Assembly: GCF_000979455.1 (NCBI RefSeq)
Contig: NZ_JJOY01000048.1
Location: 1-64,000, forward strand
Source: Methanosarcina sp. 2.H.T.1A.6
GTDB lineage: Archaea; Halobacteriota; Methanosarcinia; Methanosarcinales; Methanosarcinaceae
Length of the DNA: 64,000 nt
Direction of reading: 5' to 3'
This document shows, piece after piece, positions 53,373-62,594 of this stretch. Under the pieces are notes generated by a model. The model saw only the letters and a program-made list of their open reading frames with translations. It was not told the origin of the DNA and made no database searches. Numbering within the stretch: position 1 is the stretch's first letter; each line of letters starts with the position of its first letter. The translations under genes were made by a program, and so were the position numbers.

Positions 53373-54998
53373 TTACATATCTTCCGGCATTTCGCCGCCC
53401 GGACCTGCGCCTGGGCCTGCTCTCATGCCTGAGGATGCGATTACGTCGTCAATCCTGAGGATCATGATTGCAGCTTCGGTAGCAGCATTGATTGCCTGGG
53501 TCTTGATCCTGAGAGGTTCGACAACGTTGTTTTCGAACATATCCTCGATCTTTCCGCTGTAGACGTTGAGCCCTGCACGCTTGTTGCCTTTCTCGTGCTG
53601 GGAGCGCATTTCCACGAGCATGTCGATTGGGTCAAGCCCTGCGTTTTCTGCAAGGGTTTTCGGAATGACTTCGAGAGCTTCGGCATAGACCTTAACTGCA
53701 AGCTGTTCTCTGCCTTTAAGGGTTGCTGCGTATTCCTGGAGTCTGAGGGATAATTCGATTTCAGGTGAGCCGCCGCCCACAACAATCTTCTGGTCTTCGA
53801 GAGCAACGCCCACAACTCTGAGGGCATCTTCAAGGGCTCTCTCAATTCCTTCAACTACATGCTCGGTTCCGCCGCGAAGCAGAATTGAGGTGGTCTTGCT
53901 GTCCTTGCAGCCTGTGACGAAGGTCATTCTGGAACCTGTGACGTCCTTCTCTTCCACAAGGCCTGCATAGCCGAGGTCGGACTCCTCGATTTCATCCATG
54001 CTTGTGATTACCTTTGCACCTGTTGCCCTGGAGAGTTTGTCCATGTCACTCTTCTTGATTCTGCGGATCGCGAAAATGCCTGCCTTTGTCATGTAGTACT
54101 GGGCAAGGTCGTCAATGCCCTTCTGGCAGAAGACTACATTTGCACCTGTCCTGATTACTTTTTCCACAATTTCCTTGAGCATGGCTTCTTCCTGGTCAAG
54201 GAAAAGCTGCATCTGGTCAGGGGCGGTGATCTTTATCTCGGCTTTTGTTTCGGTTTTCTTGAGTTCAATGGGCACGCTCAAGAGCAGGACTTTTGCATCT
54301 TTCACTATTTCCGGCATTCCGGTGTGGACACGTTCTTTATCAATGATTACGCCTTCGATAATCTCGGAGTCTTTGATGCTTCCGCCGGGCCTCTTTTCGA
54401 TCTTGATGTCCTCTATGTCCACTGTGATCTTCCCATCTTCACTTACCTCAACAACTGATTTAACGGCCTTGACTGCAAGTTTGGAAAGGTGATCCTTTTG
54501 AGCCTCTGCGCCTTTTCCTGTAATGGCTGTGCCTGCTATTTTCACAAGAGTCTCGGTGTCTTCCGGAGATGCACTGACAGTGATGGTCTCCAGGATCTTT
54601 GTAGCTTGGTCTGCTGCAAGCCTGTAGCCGCTTGCGATCACGGTGGGGTGAACGCCGCTTTCAAGCAGGTCTTCTGCCTTTGTCAGGAATTCTCCTGCGA
54701 GCACGGCTGCGGTGGTCGTCCCGTCGCCTACTTCGGCATCCTGGGTCTTGGCGACTTCTACGATCATCTTTGCACCTGGGTGCTCGATGTCCATTTCTTT
54801 GAGGATTGTTGCTCCGTCGTTGGTGATGACGACGTCTCCCATGGAGTCTACAAGCATCTTGTCCATACCCTTCGGTCCAAGAGTGGTCCTTACTGCCTCA
54901 GCTACTGCCTTTGCGGCCATGATGTTGTTGTGCTGGGCGTCGGAACCGTGGGTTCTCTTGCTGCCTTCTCTTAAAATAAAAATCGGTTGTGCTGCCAA
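53373..54998 (-). CDS. ths: Thermosome subunit (group II chaperonin)
   Basis: The ATP-driven protein-folding chaperonin forms two stacked rings. The 541 residues include GPKGMDKM (41-48) and [10 protein letters not shown] (91-100), the P-loop-equivalent and nucleotide-binding motifs, plus a VEGGGSPE-like [15 protein letters not shown] and the Gly-rich C-terminus [15 protein letters not shown] at 54998 follows AAAGGAG. ATTCTTATATAG about 110-120 bases upstream is a TATA candidate. Methanosarcina encode several subunits; this looks like an alpha-type one, but I cannot place it exactly. Confidence 0.96.
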   Translation of the reverse strand: MAAQPIFILREGSKRTHGSDAQHNNIMAAKAVAEAVRTTLGPKGMDKMLVDSMGDVVITNDGATILKEMDIEHPGAKMIVEVAKTQDAEVGDGTTTAAVLAGEFLTKAEDLLESGVHPTVIASGYRLAADQATKILETITVSASPEDTETLVKIAGTAITGKGAEAQKDHLSKLAVKAVKSVVEVSEDGKITVDIEDIKIEKRPGGSIKDSEIIEGVIIDKERVHTGMPEIVKDAKVLLLSVPIELKKTETKAEIKITAPDQMQLFLDQEEAMLKEIVEKVIRTGANVVFCQKGIDDLAQYYMTKAGIFAIRRIKKSDMDKLSRATGAKVITSMDEIEESDLGYAGLVEEKDVTGSRMTFVTGCKDSKTTSILLRGGTEHVVEGIERALEDALRVVGVALEDQKIVVGGGSPEIELSLRLQEYAATLKGREQLAVKVYAEALEVIPKTLAENAGLDPIDMLVEMRSQHEKGNKRAGLNVYSGKIEDMFENNVVEPLRIKTQAINAATEAAIMILRIDDVIASSGMRAGPGAGPGGEMPEDM

Positions 54999-55480
54999 AA
55001 TTTAATCTCCTTTATAATGATATGAATTTCTATGAATTTTTATCAGTAGTATTTCTGAGCACGTTATCTTTGTGCGTAATTTTTCATATTCTTAATGCAA
55101 GCACTTCTATATAAGAATTCCTCTGGATGTCAGGTTTTGAATCTTTAAAATGGGGTCTTCTGGTCCTTTTAATACCTTTTTTTTGGTTGGTTTTGAAGGT
55201 ATCTTAAATCCGGGTGTATTCCTCAGAGTATTTTATTTTCTTCAGGCTATCAAGGCTCTTTTACTATCATTCTTTGCTTTTTCTGGCTCAACTATTATTT
55301 TTTATTGAAAGAGCCTTCCCTGATGGAACCTATTCTTTTCTCTTCATTCTGATATTTTTTTAACTATTGGTTGGAAAACGAGTTTCTAGAAGCCAAGTTT
55401 ATAGGTATGAATTTTTTTCCCTTGCATGAGGACGTTTTTTATTGTATAAAATGCAGGGCGCTTTGTATTTTTCAAAAAAA

Positions 55481-55508
55481 GGCAGTATGCTAATGGCAGT
55501 ATGCTAAT
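55481..55508. repeat. 14-base direct tandem repeat
   Basis: GGCAGTATGCTAAT occurs twice without a gap or mismatch. Confidence 0.75.
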
Positions 55509-55529
55509 AATTCTCTGGAAAAAGGTTGG

Positions 55530-55560
55530 ATCGAAGGAATCCCGAAACTTTTCCTTCGAT
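55530..55560. terminator. Hairpin downstream of the FAD/FeS oxidase gene
   Basis: ATCGAAGGAA and TTCCTTCGAT form a ten-base stem, 54 bases past the gene's stop. A six-T run follows on the plus strand. Confidence 0.55.
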
Positions 55561-55613
55561 TTTTTGTGTACAGGGTTTTGTACGTTGAATTCTCACTGCT
55601 TTTTTGATGTTTT

Positions 55614-58600
55614 TTAATGCGTTTTTATATACTCAATCATCCGTGGGGTCAGCAGAGGGATGATTTCGGGCAGCATGTTCGGCATCAGGTTTTCCATGGC
55701 TTTTGGCATGAGGTCCGGGAGTTGCTCTCTCATGTAATCAGGCATCGGGACCCTTCTCTCAACAGCTTTGAGCATATCCGGCATGACCTTTGGCATGACA
55801 GAAGGCATGAGCATTGGCATCATAACCGGCATCATGGGCTTCATCATGGCGTCCATTCCGGGCACATACTTGACCATCTTCATCATGGCCTGAAGGGGAG
55901 CTGGCATTGCGGCCATCATCTGGGGCAGGAGTTCTACCATCAGGTCGGTCATGTTTTCGGGCTGCATGAGGGCGATCATCTTCTCAAAGGGCATCCATGA
56001 CTGCAGGGCGTAGTTTGTCGTGTCCGGGATGTCATAGCCGAGGCTTCTTGCCACAAGGGCGCCGAGGTCCTGGGATTCTATGTTCATGTTGTTTTTCTCG
56101 GCGGCGACACGGAACTGGACCGTACAGCAGGGACACAGGGCCGCAATGATGTCTGCGTTTACATCCACAGCTTCCTGAAGCCTCATGCCTCCAAGTTTAT
56201 ATGCAACCGGAGGTTCGGCAATAAGGCTCACCACCGATCCACAGCAGTGTGCCTGTTCCCTGTTGTGTTCAAGTTCTCTGAACTGGATGCCGGGGATGGC
56301 TTTCAAAAGTTCCCTCGGGGGTTCGTATACCTTGCCCCCGGCTCTTCCCAGGTGGCAGGAGTCATGCCAGGCAACCACTTTATTCAGAGGGTTCTTGAAT
56401 TTGGGCTTCAGCACGTCCAGACGCTCCACCAGGACTTCGGAATAGTGCTTTGTCTCAAGCCCGTATTCAATGCCCAGTTTTTCCGCCCACTGGGGATAGA
56501 CCGTGTGCCACATGAGCCAGCAGGCTGGGCAGGAAGTGATCACGGTTTTTACACCTTTCTTTTTCATGTTCGAGACGTTCATCCGCATGATCTTTTCAAA
56601 TACATCCCACTTCCCGGCAACGAGCATGGGAATTCCACAGCAGGCCTCTTTGTCTCCCAGCCCTGTAAACTCGATCCCCGCATCGTCGAGCATACGCACA
56701 GCCCCGACAGCCACGTCTTTTTCCACAAAGGACGCCGTACAGCCTGCAAAGTAGGCATACTCGGCTTTGTCTTTCATTTTTGCCCTGATGTCGTCAGGAA
56801 TCCATTTGTCCCTGTCTTTGCTGAAGTTTGCCCATATGTTCCTCTCCTTCAAGAGGCTTGCAGCCATGATTTCAAAGGGCGGGAAAGTCATCTTTTTCTC
56901 TTCATCAACCAGCTTTCCGCGCATTGTCATCCAGGCATGTTCGATTGGCATGTCCAGCTCACAACGGGCGTCGCACATCTGGCAGGTAGTGCAGGCAAGG
57001 AAGGTGTTCGTCTGCCTCTGGTCAAGTTTTTCCCGGCCTGCCAGGTATTCCTTGATGAAGAACCATTTTCCCCTGGGGGACTGGGACTCCCATCCCCTGC
57101 CGTAGTACTGGTCGCACTCGCTCACACAGTATCCGCACTGGGAACAGGAGTAGGCAAGTTCGACAATGTCTGCCGGGATGTCCTTTTCGTCTTTGAAGGA
57201 AACTTCTCCGATCCCTGACATATTTCCAACAAGCCTTCCCATGGGTTCGAAGGAAGAGCCGAGGGACACGGCGGTGTTCAGGAGCCCTTTTCCGTCCAGG
57301 GTCTCAGGGTTCATGATTCCGTTGGGGTCGAATTCTTTCCTGAGGGCTTCTATTTCCGAAAGCCGGTCTCCAAAGACGCTCTGTTTTTTCGAGGCAAAGA
57401 AGAGGCCTGAAGAATAGGCTCTGCCTTCGTTTTCTTCTGCAATTTTCAGGATGCTCAGGGAAAGGGCAAAGGCCGTATTGAAGAGTAAGGAGCGTTCGGA
57501 GTGGCGCATGAAGCAGAGAAGTACAACGTTTCCGTCACTGATAACCATCCCTTCGATGAGCACCGGGAGTTTTATCCTCTTTTCAATTTCTTCAAAAGCG
57601 CTATCCATCTTCTCAAGCGGCACGAGGATCTCAGCAGGGATAAAGGAGGGGCCTAGCCTTTTAACTTTCATGGACTTGAACCATTCCTCAGTCTCGTGCT
57701 TTGCAATCTCTTCGGGAAGGACCGTTCCACCTGCGTTCTTGATTGCTTCTTTTAGGCCGGAGACGTCCCTGGAGGCAGGGTACATGAAGGTACAGACGTA
57801 AGCAACAGGTAGCACTGGCCTTTGTTTGTCCACAATTTCTCCATAGTGGAGTTTCTGGGGTGATTTATTCTTCATGTCCGCCCATTCGGGGTTCAGGAAA
57901 GAGATGGACCAGAGGGGTATGTTCTTTTTCCTTATGGTTTCTACCGCTTTTTTCATGGCTGAAGCGTCGGGGAAGCTGGCGGAAACAGCTTTTCTCTCAT
58001 CGAGCTTCTGGACTTTCAGGGTAATTTCGGTGATAATACCCGTGGTCCCCATTGTCCCTATTAACTTCTTGAGTTCGGGGCCGGAAAAGTCCCTTATTTT
58101 TCCGTTGGGGAGGACAACCCGGGCTTTTTCCATGCTCTCATAGCCCCAGCCGAATTCATAACTTCCATATCCGGCTCCGCTCTGAGCCAGCCAGCCCCCT
58201 ACGGTCGAGGATGGAGCGCTTGAAGGGATTGCTCTGACAGAAAGCCCTTTCTCTTTCAGCTTCCTATCTAAATTTTCCCAGATGAGCCCGCTCTGCACCA
58301 CTGCTTTCTGCCCTTCTGGATCGATGCTTATGATCTTATTCAGTAATGTGACATCGGCAACTATGCCTCCCTTCGTAGGGATTACCCCGCCATACCCGGA
58401 GGAAGCCCCTGCACGGGGGACAACCGGAATCTGGTGCCTGTTTGCAAATTCCAGAAGTTTTACTGCATCTTCTTCCGTCCGGATTTTTACAACAGCTGCA
58501 GGGTCAGTGTTCCCTATTACTTTTTTGACAAGTGGGGGTAAGGCTCCTATATCGTGGTTATAATAGTGGCGATCGCGTTTGTCAAGATTGACGCATTCCC

Positions 58601-58664
58601 CGAAGAGTTCGGAGAGTTCTGTTTTTTGGGCTTCTGAAAGTTCCGGTACACTTCTTGCTGTCAT
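55614..58664 (-). CDS. FAD/FeS oxidase, GlcD-GlcF/D-lactate dehydrogenase-like fusion with a Met-rich tail
   Basis: The 1016-residue fusion has an FAD-binding domain (about 45-220; PRAGASSGYGGV, SSTVGGWLAQSGAGYGSYEFGWG) and an FAD-oxidase C domain (about 225-455, ending FDPNGIMNP). A 4Fe-4S pair follows (CSQCGYCVSECD at 507-518; CTTCQMCDARC at 558-568), then two CCG-type domains (ACCGIPM, HDSCHLGR...HCCGS, CPCC; about 635-855). Relatives oxidise glycolate or D-lactate. The last 125 residues contain about 30 methionines in MP/MMP repeats, unknown in such oxidases as far as I know. AGGAGGAG precedes the ATG. Substrate unknown. Confidence 0.88.
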   Translation of the reverse strand: MTARSVPELSEAQKTELSELFGECVNLDKRDRHYYNHDIGALPPLVKKVIGNTDPAAVVKIRTEEDAVKLLEFANRHQIPVVPRAGASSGYGGVIPTKGGIVADVTLLNKIISIDPEGQKAVVQSGLIWENLDRKLKEKGLSVRAIPSSAPSSTVGGWLAQSGAGYGSYEFGWGYESMEKARVVLPNGKIRDFSGPELKKLIGTMGTTGIITEITLKVQKLDERKAVSASFPDASAMKKAVETIRKKNIPLWSISFLNPEWADMKNKSPQKLHYGEIVDKQRPVLPVAYVCTFMYPASRDVSGLKEAIKNAGGTVLPEEIAKHETEEWFKSMKVKRLGPSFIPAEILVPLEKMDSAFEEIEKRIKLPVLIEGMVISDGNVVLLCFMRHSERSLLFNTAFALSLSILKIAEENEGRAYSSGLFFASKKQSVFGDRLSEIEALRKEFDPNGIMNPETLDGKGLLNTAVSLGSSFEPMGRLVGNMSGIGEVSFKDEKDIPADIVELAYSCSQCGYCVSECDQYYGRGWESQSPRGKWFFIKEYLAGREKLDQRQTNTFLACTTCQMCDARCELDMPIEHAWMTMRGKLVDEEKKMTFPPFEIMAASLLKERNIWANFSKDRDKWIPDDIRAKMKDKAEYAYFAGCTASFVEKDVAVGAVRMLDDAGIEFTGLGDKEACCGIPMLVAGKWDVFEKIMRMNVSNMKKKGVKTVITSCPACWLMWHTVYPQWAEKLGIEYGLETKHYSEVLVERLDVLKPKFKNPLNKVVAWHDSCHLGRAGGKVYEPPRELLKAIPGIQFRELEHNREQAHCCGSVVSLIAEPPVAYKLGGMRLQEAVDVNADIIAALCPCCTVQFRVAAEKNNMNIESQDLGALVARSLGYDIPDTTNYALQSWMPFEKMIALMQPENMTDLMVELLPQMMAAMPAPLQAMMKMVKYVPGMDAMMKPMMPVMMPMLMPSVMPKVMPDMLKAVERRVPMPDYMREQLPDLMPKAMENLMPNMLPEIIPLLTPRMIEYIKTH

Positions 58665-58962
58665 ATTCTTCTCCTCCTGAATTATGGCCTATTTGTGGAC
58701 ACTGATTTGTGGACACTTTACAGTATGCGCAGATGGTTGCATTAAAGCCAGATTCTGAAAATGTTTTTTGGTTCCCCTATAGTTTATATTATATAATTAT
58801 AAAATAAAAATATTCGTTTTGTGAGATATGCCGTTTTACCGTTTTTGAGGCATACAGTTGTTTTTGAGATTCAGTTTTCCTTTGAGGGTGTTTTCCTGTG
58901 AAACACCGTTCTAATTTTTGCGGAAAATAAAAAATAATAAACAAAAAAATAAAAAATATAAA
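58665..58962. promoter_or_regulatory. Upstream region of the FAD/FeS oxidase gene
   Basis: TTATATAATATAAAC on the minus strand near 58785-58800 is a TATA candidate about 125 bases before the start, so the gene may have its own promoter in addition to reading from the NapH-like gene. A run of A/T follows the NapH-like stop. Confidence 0.4.
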
Positions 58963-59580
58963 TCAGAACTTCAGGGCATCTTTGGGACAGACACTCACAC
59001 AACGCCCACATTTTATACAGTCGGGTTTTGTCTCGATCTGGCAGACCTTAAGCTGCATGGGGCACACTTTTTCGCACTTCTTGCAGCTTATGCATTTGTC
59101 TTTTTCAAGCTGAAGCTGGTACCTCTTCCCTCCGAGCAGGTTCTGTGCTGTTCCCATCGGGCAGAAAGAACACCAGGCCCTCGGGCTCAGGTAGCTGCCG
59201 AGAAGGATTGCAATTGCCGTTGTCACAAGGCATATGGTGACAAAGATCATCCCTATCTTTTCAAAGGTGTTCAGGGTTCCGATGACACTTGAAATCCTGT
59301 AGCCCATAACGCCCATCATCAGGAGAAAGATAGGTATGCGCACCCACAGGCTCCTTAAGATGCCCGGGATCTTCTTTTTCTTTGAAATTTTACTGATCCA
59401 GAAATCAGCAAGGCTTCCCCTCGGGCAGAGATTTCCGCAGAACCATCTGCCTCTGAAGGGGCTGATAAGGAAGATTGCTGCAAAAATAAGCAACACAAAG
59501 TACCCGAGTGCAGGGTACCAGAGCCCTCCTATGGAAACAATAAGTACAAGGATTCCCAGGTAGGGAGTGATTTTGAGCAT
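58963..59580 (-). CDS. NapH-like membrane ferredoxin
   Basis: The 205-residue protein has about four spans, two CxxxCP motifs facing the membrane (CGNLCPRG at 48-54, CSFCPMG at 137-143), and two C-terminal 4Fe-4S ferredoxin clusters (CISCKKCEKVCP, CIKCGRCVSVCP). NapH/YccM-type proteins pass electrons between the membrane and soluble redox partners. Its ribosome site (GGAGGTTAA) overlaps the stop codon of the HTH gene, so the two are co-transcribed. The FAD/FeS oxidase downstream may be its partner, by context only. Confidence 0.88.
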   Translation of the reverse strand: MLKITPYLGILVLIVSIGGLWYPALGYFVLLIFAAIFLISPFRGRWFCGNLCPRGSLADFWISKISKKKKIPGILRSLWVRIPIFLLMMGVMGYRISSVIGTLNTFEKIGMIFVTICLVTTAIAILLGSYLSPRAWCSFCPMGTAQNLLGGKRYQLQLEKDKCISCKKCEKVCPMQLKVCQIETKPDCIKCGRCVSVCPKDALKF

Positions 59581-59586
59581 TTTAAA

Positions 59587-59946
59587 TTAACCTCCGTTTT
59601 CCCATTGTTCAAGTTCCTGTCCGAGTCTGTCGGCCCAGGATTGTACAATTTTTAGAATGACATTTTTAATCTGGTTTCTTGAATGGATTTTATAAATGAA
59701 TACATAGCCTCCTCCGTCAAGGTTTTGCTGTGACCTCTGGAGGATCCCTTTTTCGTGCAGCTTTTTCACGGAACGCTGGACCGTAGAAATATCCAGATCC
59801 AGAGATCTGGAAAGGGTGTCAGTATCAACCCATTTTTCGGGTTCATTTAAGAAGTGCTTCATTACATTCAGATCAGCTTTTGTAAGACTGAGAGCGCACT
59901 TGATCACATCTTCTACTTTGAATTCCTTGCAGGCAAAGTCTATTAT
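59587..59946 (-). CDS. Winged-helix transcriptional regulator (TrmB/MarR-like)
   Basis: The compact DNA-binding protein has a winged-helix core: LTKADLNVMKHFLNEPEKWVDTDTLSRSLDLDISTVQRSVKKLHEKGILQR, then a wing (NLDGGGYVFIYKI) and a helical dimerisation tail. GTG at 59907 gives 106 residues. However, the frame stays open and coding-like upstream (DFACKEFKVED), and AGGAGG at 59959-59954 points to an in-frame ATA at 59946. I list the longer form. A perfect palindrome, TACAGTACTGTA, lies between its TATA box and start, suggesting autoregulation. It leads the NapH-like gene. Confidence 0.8.
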   Translation of the reverse strand: MIDFACKEFKVEDVIKCALSLTKADLNVMKHFLNEPEKWVDTDTLSRSLDLDISTVQRSVKKLHEKGILQRSQQNLDGGGYVFIYKIHSRNQIKNVILKIVQSWADRLGQELEQWENGG

Positions 59947-59965
59947 TCCAATCCCTCCTCTCTTC

Positions 59966-59977
59966 TACAGTACTGTA
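59966..59977. promoter_or_regulatory. Palindromic operator candidate before the HTH gene
   Basis: TACAGTACTGTA is a perfect 12-base palindrome, 13-24 bases downstream of the TATA-like GTATATAAATAC (about 59991-60002, minus strand). It would overlap the expected transcription start. Confidence 0.6.
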
Positions 59978-59990
59978 ATATTATATCCGG

Positions 59991-60002
59991 AGTATTTATA
60001 TA
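59991..60002 (-). promoter_or_regulatory. TATA box for the HTH-NapH operon
   Basis: On the minus strand GTATATAAATAC lies about 45-55 bases before the proposed start, correctly placed ahead of the palindrome. Confidence 0.55.
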
Positions 60003-60453
60003 CTGGCAAGTACGGCATACTAAAGGCAAAAATTCGAAGTACCGGAATTTCTTTGATCTATTCGCTCTTTTTCAGAGGTTTCCAGTCAATTAAGCTTATG
60101 TTCCCCGCATAAGCCATATGCTTTAAATAAAACAAATTTACCTGATTAAAAATAATCCTATTTCTATTTCATTTCTGGTTGTGTTTAGAGAACATTCCTT
60201 TCATATAATATTCCGCTTTCCAGAACATTTCTGTTTTTTCCTTTTTGTAGAATTTTCTCTTTTTTTCCAGGGTATTTTCTCTAATTTGCCTGGTAATGTG
60301 TCCGCCTACTGTCCTATAGAGATAGATTTTTATACTCCTTTTACAATCTGCAAATTACGGTTTAATGAGCTTGTTTGATTTGAGGTTTTTTTTCCACAAA
60401 GAAATCCGGTCTAAAATATGTTTTCTGCTCATTAATATCCACATATACTCCAC

Positions 60454-60488
60454 AAAAAACCGGCAGGTTTCTCCTTTTATCCTGCCGG
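60454..60488 (-). terminator. Terminator-like hairpin downstream of sufB
   Basis: CCGGCAGG and CCTGCCGG make an eight-base stem. On the minus strand it is followed by six T, as for an intrinsic terminator. Confidence 0.65.
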
Positions 60489-60611
60489 ATACAAACACCT
60501 CTTTTAATTAAAGTATACTTGATTCGGAAAAATTTGTATTCTTCTCCATACTTTTTCCACAGGCTCCCTACTTTTCCTTCTGCATGCAGATCCTTTCCTG
60601 ATCAGTTTACA

Positions 60612-60633
60612 GGGGAAACTCGGGAGTTTCCCC
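60612..60633. terminator. Perfect palindrome just after sufB
   Basis: GGGGAAACTC-GG-GAGTTTCCCC has ten-base arms and a two-base loop, 13 bases after the sufB stop. It may stabilise the mRNA 3' end or aid termination. Confidence 0.6.
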
Positions 60634-60645
60634 GACTGCCAGCAC

Positions 60646-61869
60646 TTACATCCCAAGAGCCGTCTGTGTAATCGTATTTTCTATTTCGTTCTTCAGTTCT
60701 TCCGGGATTCCCCTTATACCAACATCCAGGAAGCCCCTTATGATCATTCCAATGGCTTCTTCTTCGGTAAGCCCTCTTGCCATCAGGTACTCTACCTGGT
60801 CTTTGGCAATTTTCCCCACGGCTGCCTCATGAGTAAGCTCTATATCATCTACATTTGCCTCAAGGATGGGGATTGCAAGCTGACTTCCTTTGTCGGTAAG
60901 GACAAGCCCTTTGCATTCCAGGTGCCCTTTTGCACCCTTTGCATTGCCTATCATTTCTCCCCGTGCAATAAGTCTCCCGCCGATTGTGATTGTTCTCGAT
61001 ATCAGCTCCGCTCTCGTATTCGGGGCGTTGAAAATTGCCCTGCTTCCAAGGTCAAGTTCGGAACCCAGGTGGGCAATTGCTATGGTGTTGAGCCTTGTCA
61101 CCGCTCCTTTCCCTTCGAGCATTACAGTTGGGTAGGTCTGTACGGAACGTACGGGTTTCAGGCAAATGTAATTGCTTATATAAGTCCCACCTTCTTCTAC
61201 GTGCACAACAGTTCTCGGGCGGACTCCTATCTGTTCAGCCCAGTTGTGGATCATTGTGAAATTCAGAGTGGCACCTTTTTTTACATACATCTCGGATATT
61301 CCAAGGTGCAGGCCTTCTTCAACTCCCTTTTTGGCGGTACAGCCTGTGATAATATCAAGACTTGCTCCTTCCTCGACGACTATGATATTATGCACTGTCT
61401 GGGATACCTTTTTGCTTCCCAGCATAAGGCAGGTCTGGACAGGCATGGAAGATTTCTTTCCTGCAGGCGCACGGATAAAGTAACCGTCCGCATTTTCAAG
61501 GTAGGTTTTTGCCGTGTACTTGTCAGCATCCACCTGTACGAGTTTCCAGGAGTAATCTTTGAGCCATTCATACTTTTCAAGGGCTTCATGCGTGGACATT
61601 AGTTCCACATTCTCATCTTTCAGAGATGAGTGTGAGACTGCATTATCCAGTACCAGAAAACTGCCTGATCTGCCTTCTTCGCTTGGGATTACCCCTACCT
61701 GAAGCAGGGTTCTTTTGCTTTCCTCGTCAAGAGTTTGAAGATCTTCAATAGGCTTGCTGACCTTAGAGCCGTCCTCATATTTTGCCAGTTCAAAATCCTC
61801 TCCAAAAGTCGCCTTTTTCTCAGTTGCGCTCTCAGCTCTCTTTTTCAGGCTCACTTCATCAGTCTGCAT
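60646..61869 (-). CDS. sufB: SufB/SufD-type FeS cluster scaffold protein
   Basis: The scaffold of the SUF iron-sulfur assembly system works with the SufC ATPase. The 407-residue protein has the beta-helix core of SufB/D (VEEGASLDIITGCT, VKKGATLNFTMIHNW, IGGRLIARGEMIGNAKGAKGHLECKGLVL) and the C-terminal helical end EEAIGMIIRGFLDVGI. It is shorter than E. coli SufB (495), as for the minimal archaeal SufCB (SmsCB) system. ATG at 61869 follows AGGAGTG and lies within the end of sufC, overlapping by 19 bases, so translation is coupled. Confidence 0.92.
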   Translation of the reverse strand: MQTDEVSLKKRAESATEKKATFGEDFELAKYEDGSKVSKPIEDLQTLDEESKRTLLQVGVIPSEEGRSGSFLVLDNAVSHSSLKDENVELMSTHEALEKYEWLKDYSWKLVQVDADKYTAKTYLENADGYFIRAPAGKKSSMPVQTCLMLGSKKVSQTVHNIIVVEEGASLDIITGCTAKKGVEEGLHLGISEMYVKKGATLNFTMIHNWAEQIGVRPRTVVHVEEGGTYISNYICLKPVRSVQTYPTVMLEGKGAVTRLNTIAIAHLGSELDLGSRAIFNAPNTRAELISRTITIGGRLIARGEMIGNAKGAKGHLECKGLVLTDKGSQLAIPILEANVDDIELTHEAAVGKIAKDQVEYLMARGLTEEEAIGMIIRGFLDVGIRGIPEELKNEIENTITQTALGM

Positions 61870-62594
61870 GTTATACACTCCTGATACCCTTTGTTTTTTA
61901 TTTCTTCCAGCATTTTCAGGGGATTTCCTGAACACATGACCGTTCCATTACAGAGAATATACCCTTTGTCTGCCTGCACATAATCCAGAACCTGGCCTGT
62001 ATGAGTAATGATAAGGGCGGATTTTCCCTTTTTGCATCTCTTACCCGGGCAGTCCATACCTTCTTCGAGAAGTCCTTTTATTGTCATTCCGACCTGTTCG
62101 ATGCTTACAAGATCCACCCCGGACTCAGGCTCGTCCAGAAGGTAGAGGCTCGGATTCTGGGCTGCAAGCTGCAGAAGCTCAGAGCGTTTGATCTCTCCGC
62201 CTGAAAAACCCACATTTACATCCCTGTCCAGAAAGCGCTTCATATCAAGGTTTTCTGCAAGTTTTTCAGGATCCTTTTTTCCTTTCGATGCTACTTTTAC
62301 AAGGTCCCTCAGTTTAATTCCTGACATATCCGGAGGACGCTGCATCATGATACCCAGTCCGCGGCGGGCTCTTTCATCCACTGGAAGATTGGTAATATCT
62401 TCTCCATTGAACAGTATCCTGCCTTTCACAATCCTGTACTCGCTAAAGCCCATGATTGTCCTCATAAGGGCTGACTTTCCGGCTCCGTTTGGTCCGAAAA
62501 GTACATTTGTATACCCTTTTTCAACCTCGAGGTTCACGTCATGAAGCAAAATTTTTCCGTTGACCTCTACAGTCAGGTCTTCTATTTTCAGCAT
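61851..62594 (-). CDS. sufC: SufC-type ABC ATPase for FeS assembly
   Basis: The 247-residue ABC ATPase has the Walker A motif GPNGAGKS (34-41), a Q-loop with GIMMQRPPDMSG typical of SufC, the signature FSGGEIKRSE, Walker B LYLLDEPESGVD, and the switch His in IITHTG. It powers cluster assembly with SufB. The ATG at 62594 follows GGGAGA; the 26 extra residues of a longer frame are not conserved. A CxxC ends the protein region (YQECITCRL). It is the first gene of the sufCB operon. Confidence 0.94.
   Translation of the reverse strand: MLKIEDLTVEVNGKILLHDVNLEVEKGYTNVLFGPNGAGKSALMRTIMGFSEYRIVKGRILFNGEDITNLPVDERARRGLGIMMQRPPDMSGIKLRDLVKVASKGKKDPEKLAENLDMKRFLDRDVNVGFSGGEIKRSELLQLAAQNPSLYLLDEPESGVDLVSIEQVGMTIKGLLEEGMDCPGKRCKKGKSALIITHTGQVLDYVQADKGYILCNGTVMCSGNPLKMLEEIKNKGYQECITCRLMK

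Larger units (their letters stand above)
54999..55613. other. Thermosome upstream region with short repeats
   Basis: It contains a minus-strand TATA candidate (55106-55117), the 14-base direct repeat GGCAGTATGCTAAT at 55481 and 55495, and a hairpin (55530-55560) that probably ends the FAD/FeS oxidase transcript. No gene is seen. Confidence 0.5.
60003..60645. other. Intergenic region between the HTH operon and sufB
   Basis: About 640 bases. The 65-codon plus-strand frame at 60181 is not convincing. Two hairpins (60460-60488 and 60612-60633) lie on the sufB side. Confidence 0.4.

Noticed and set aside
56247-57218. A 323-codon plus-strand frame
   Set aside because: It lies fully antisense to the FAD/FeS oxidase gene, whose domains are clear; its translation has no motif and its length follows from codon bias on the other strand.
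60829-61602. A 257-codon plus-strand frame
   Set aside because: It is antisense to sufB, has no ribosome site and resembles no protein.
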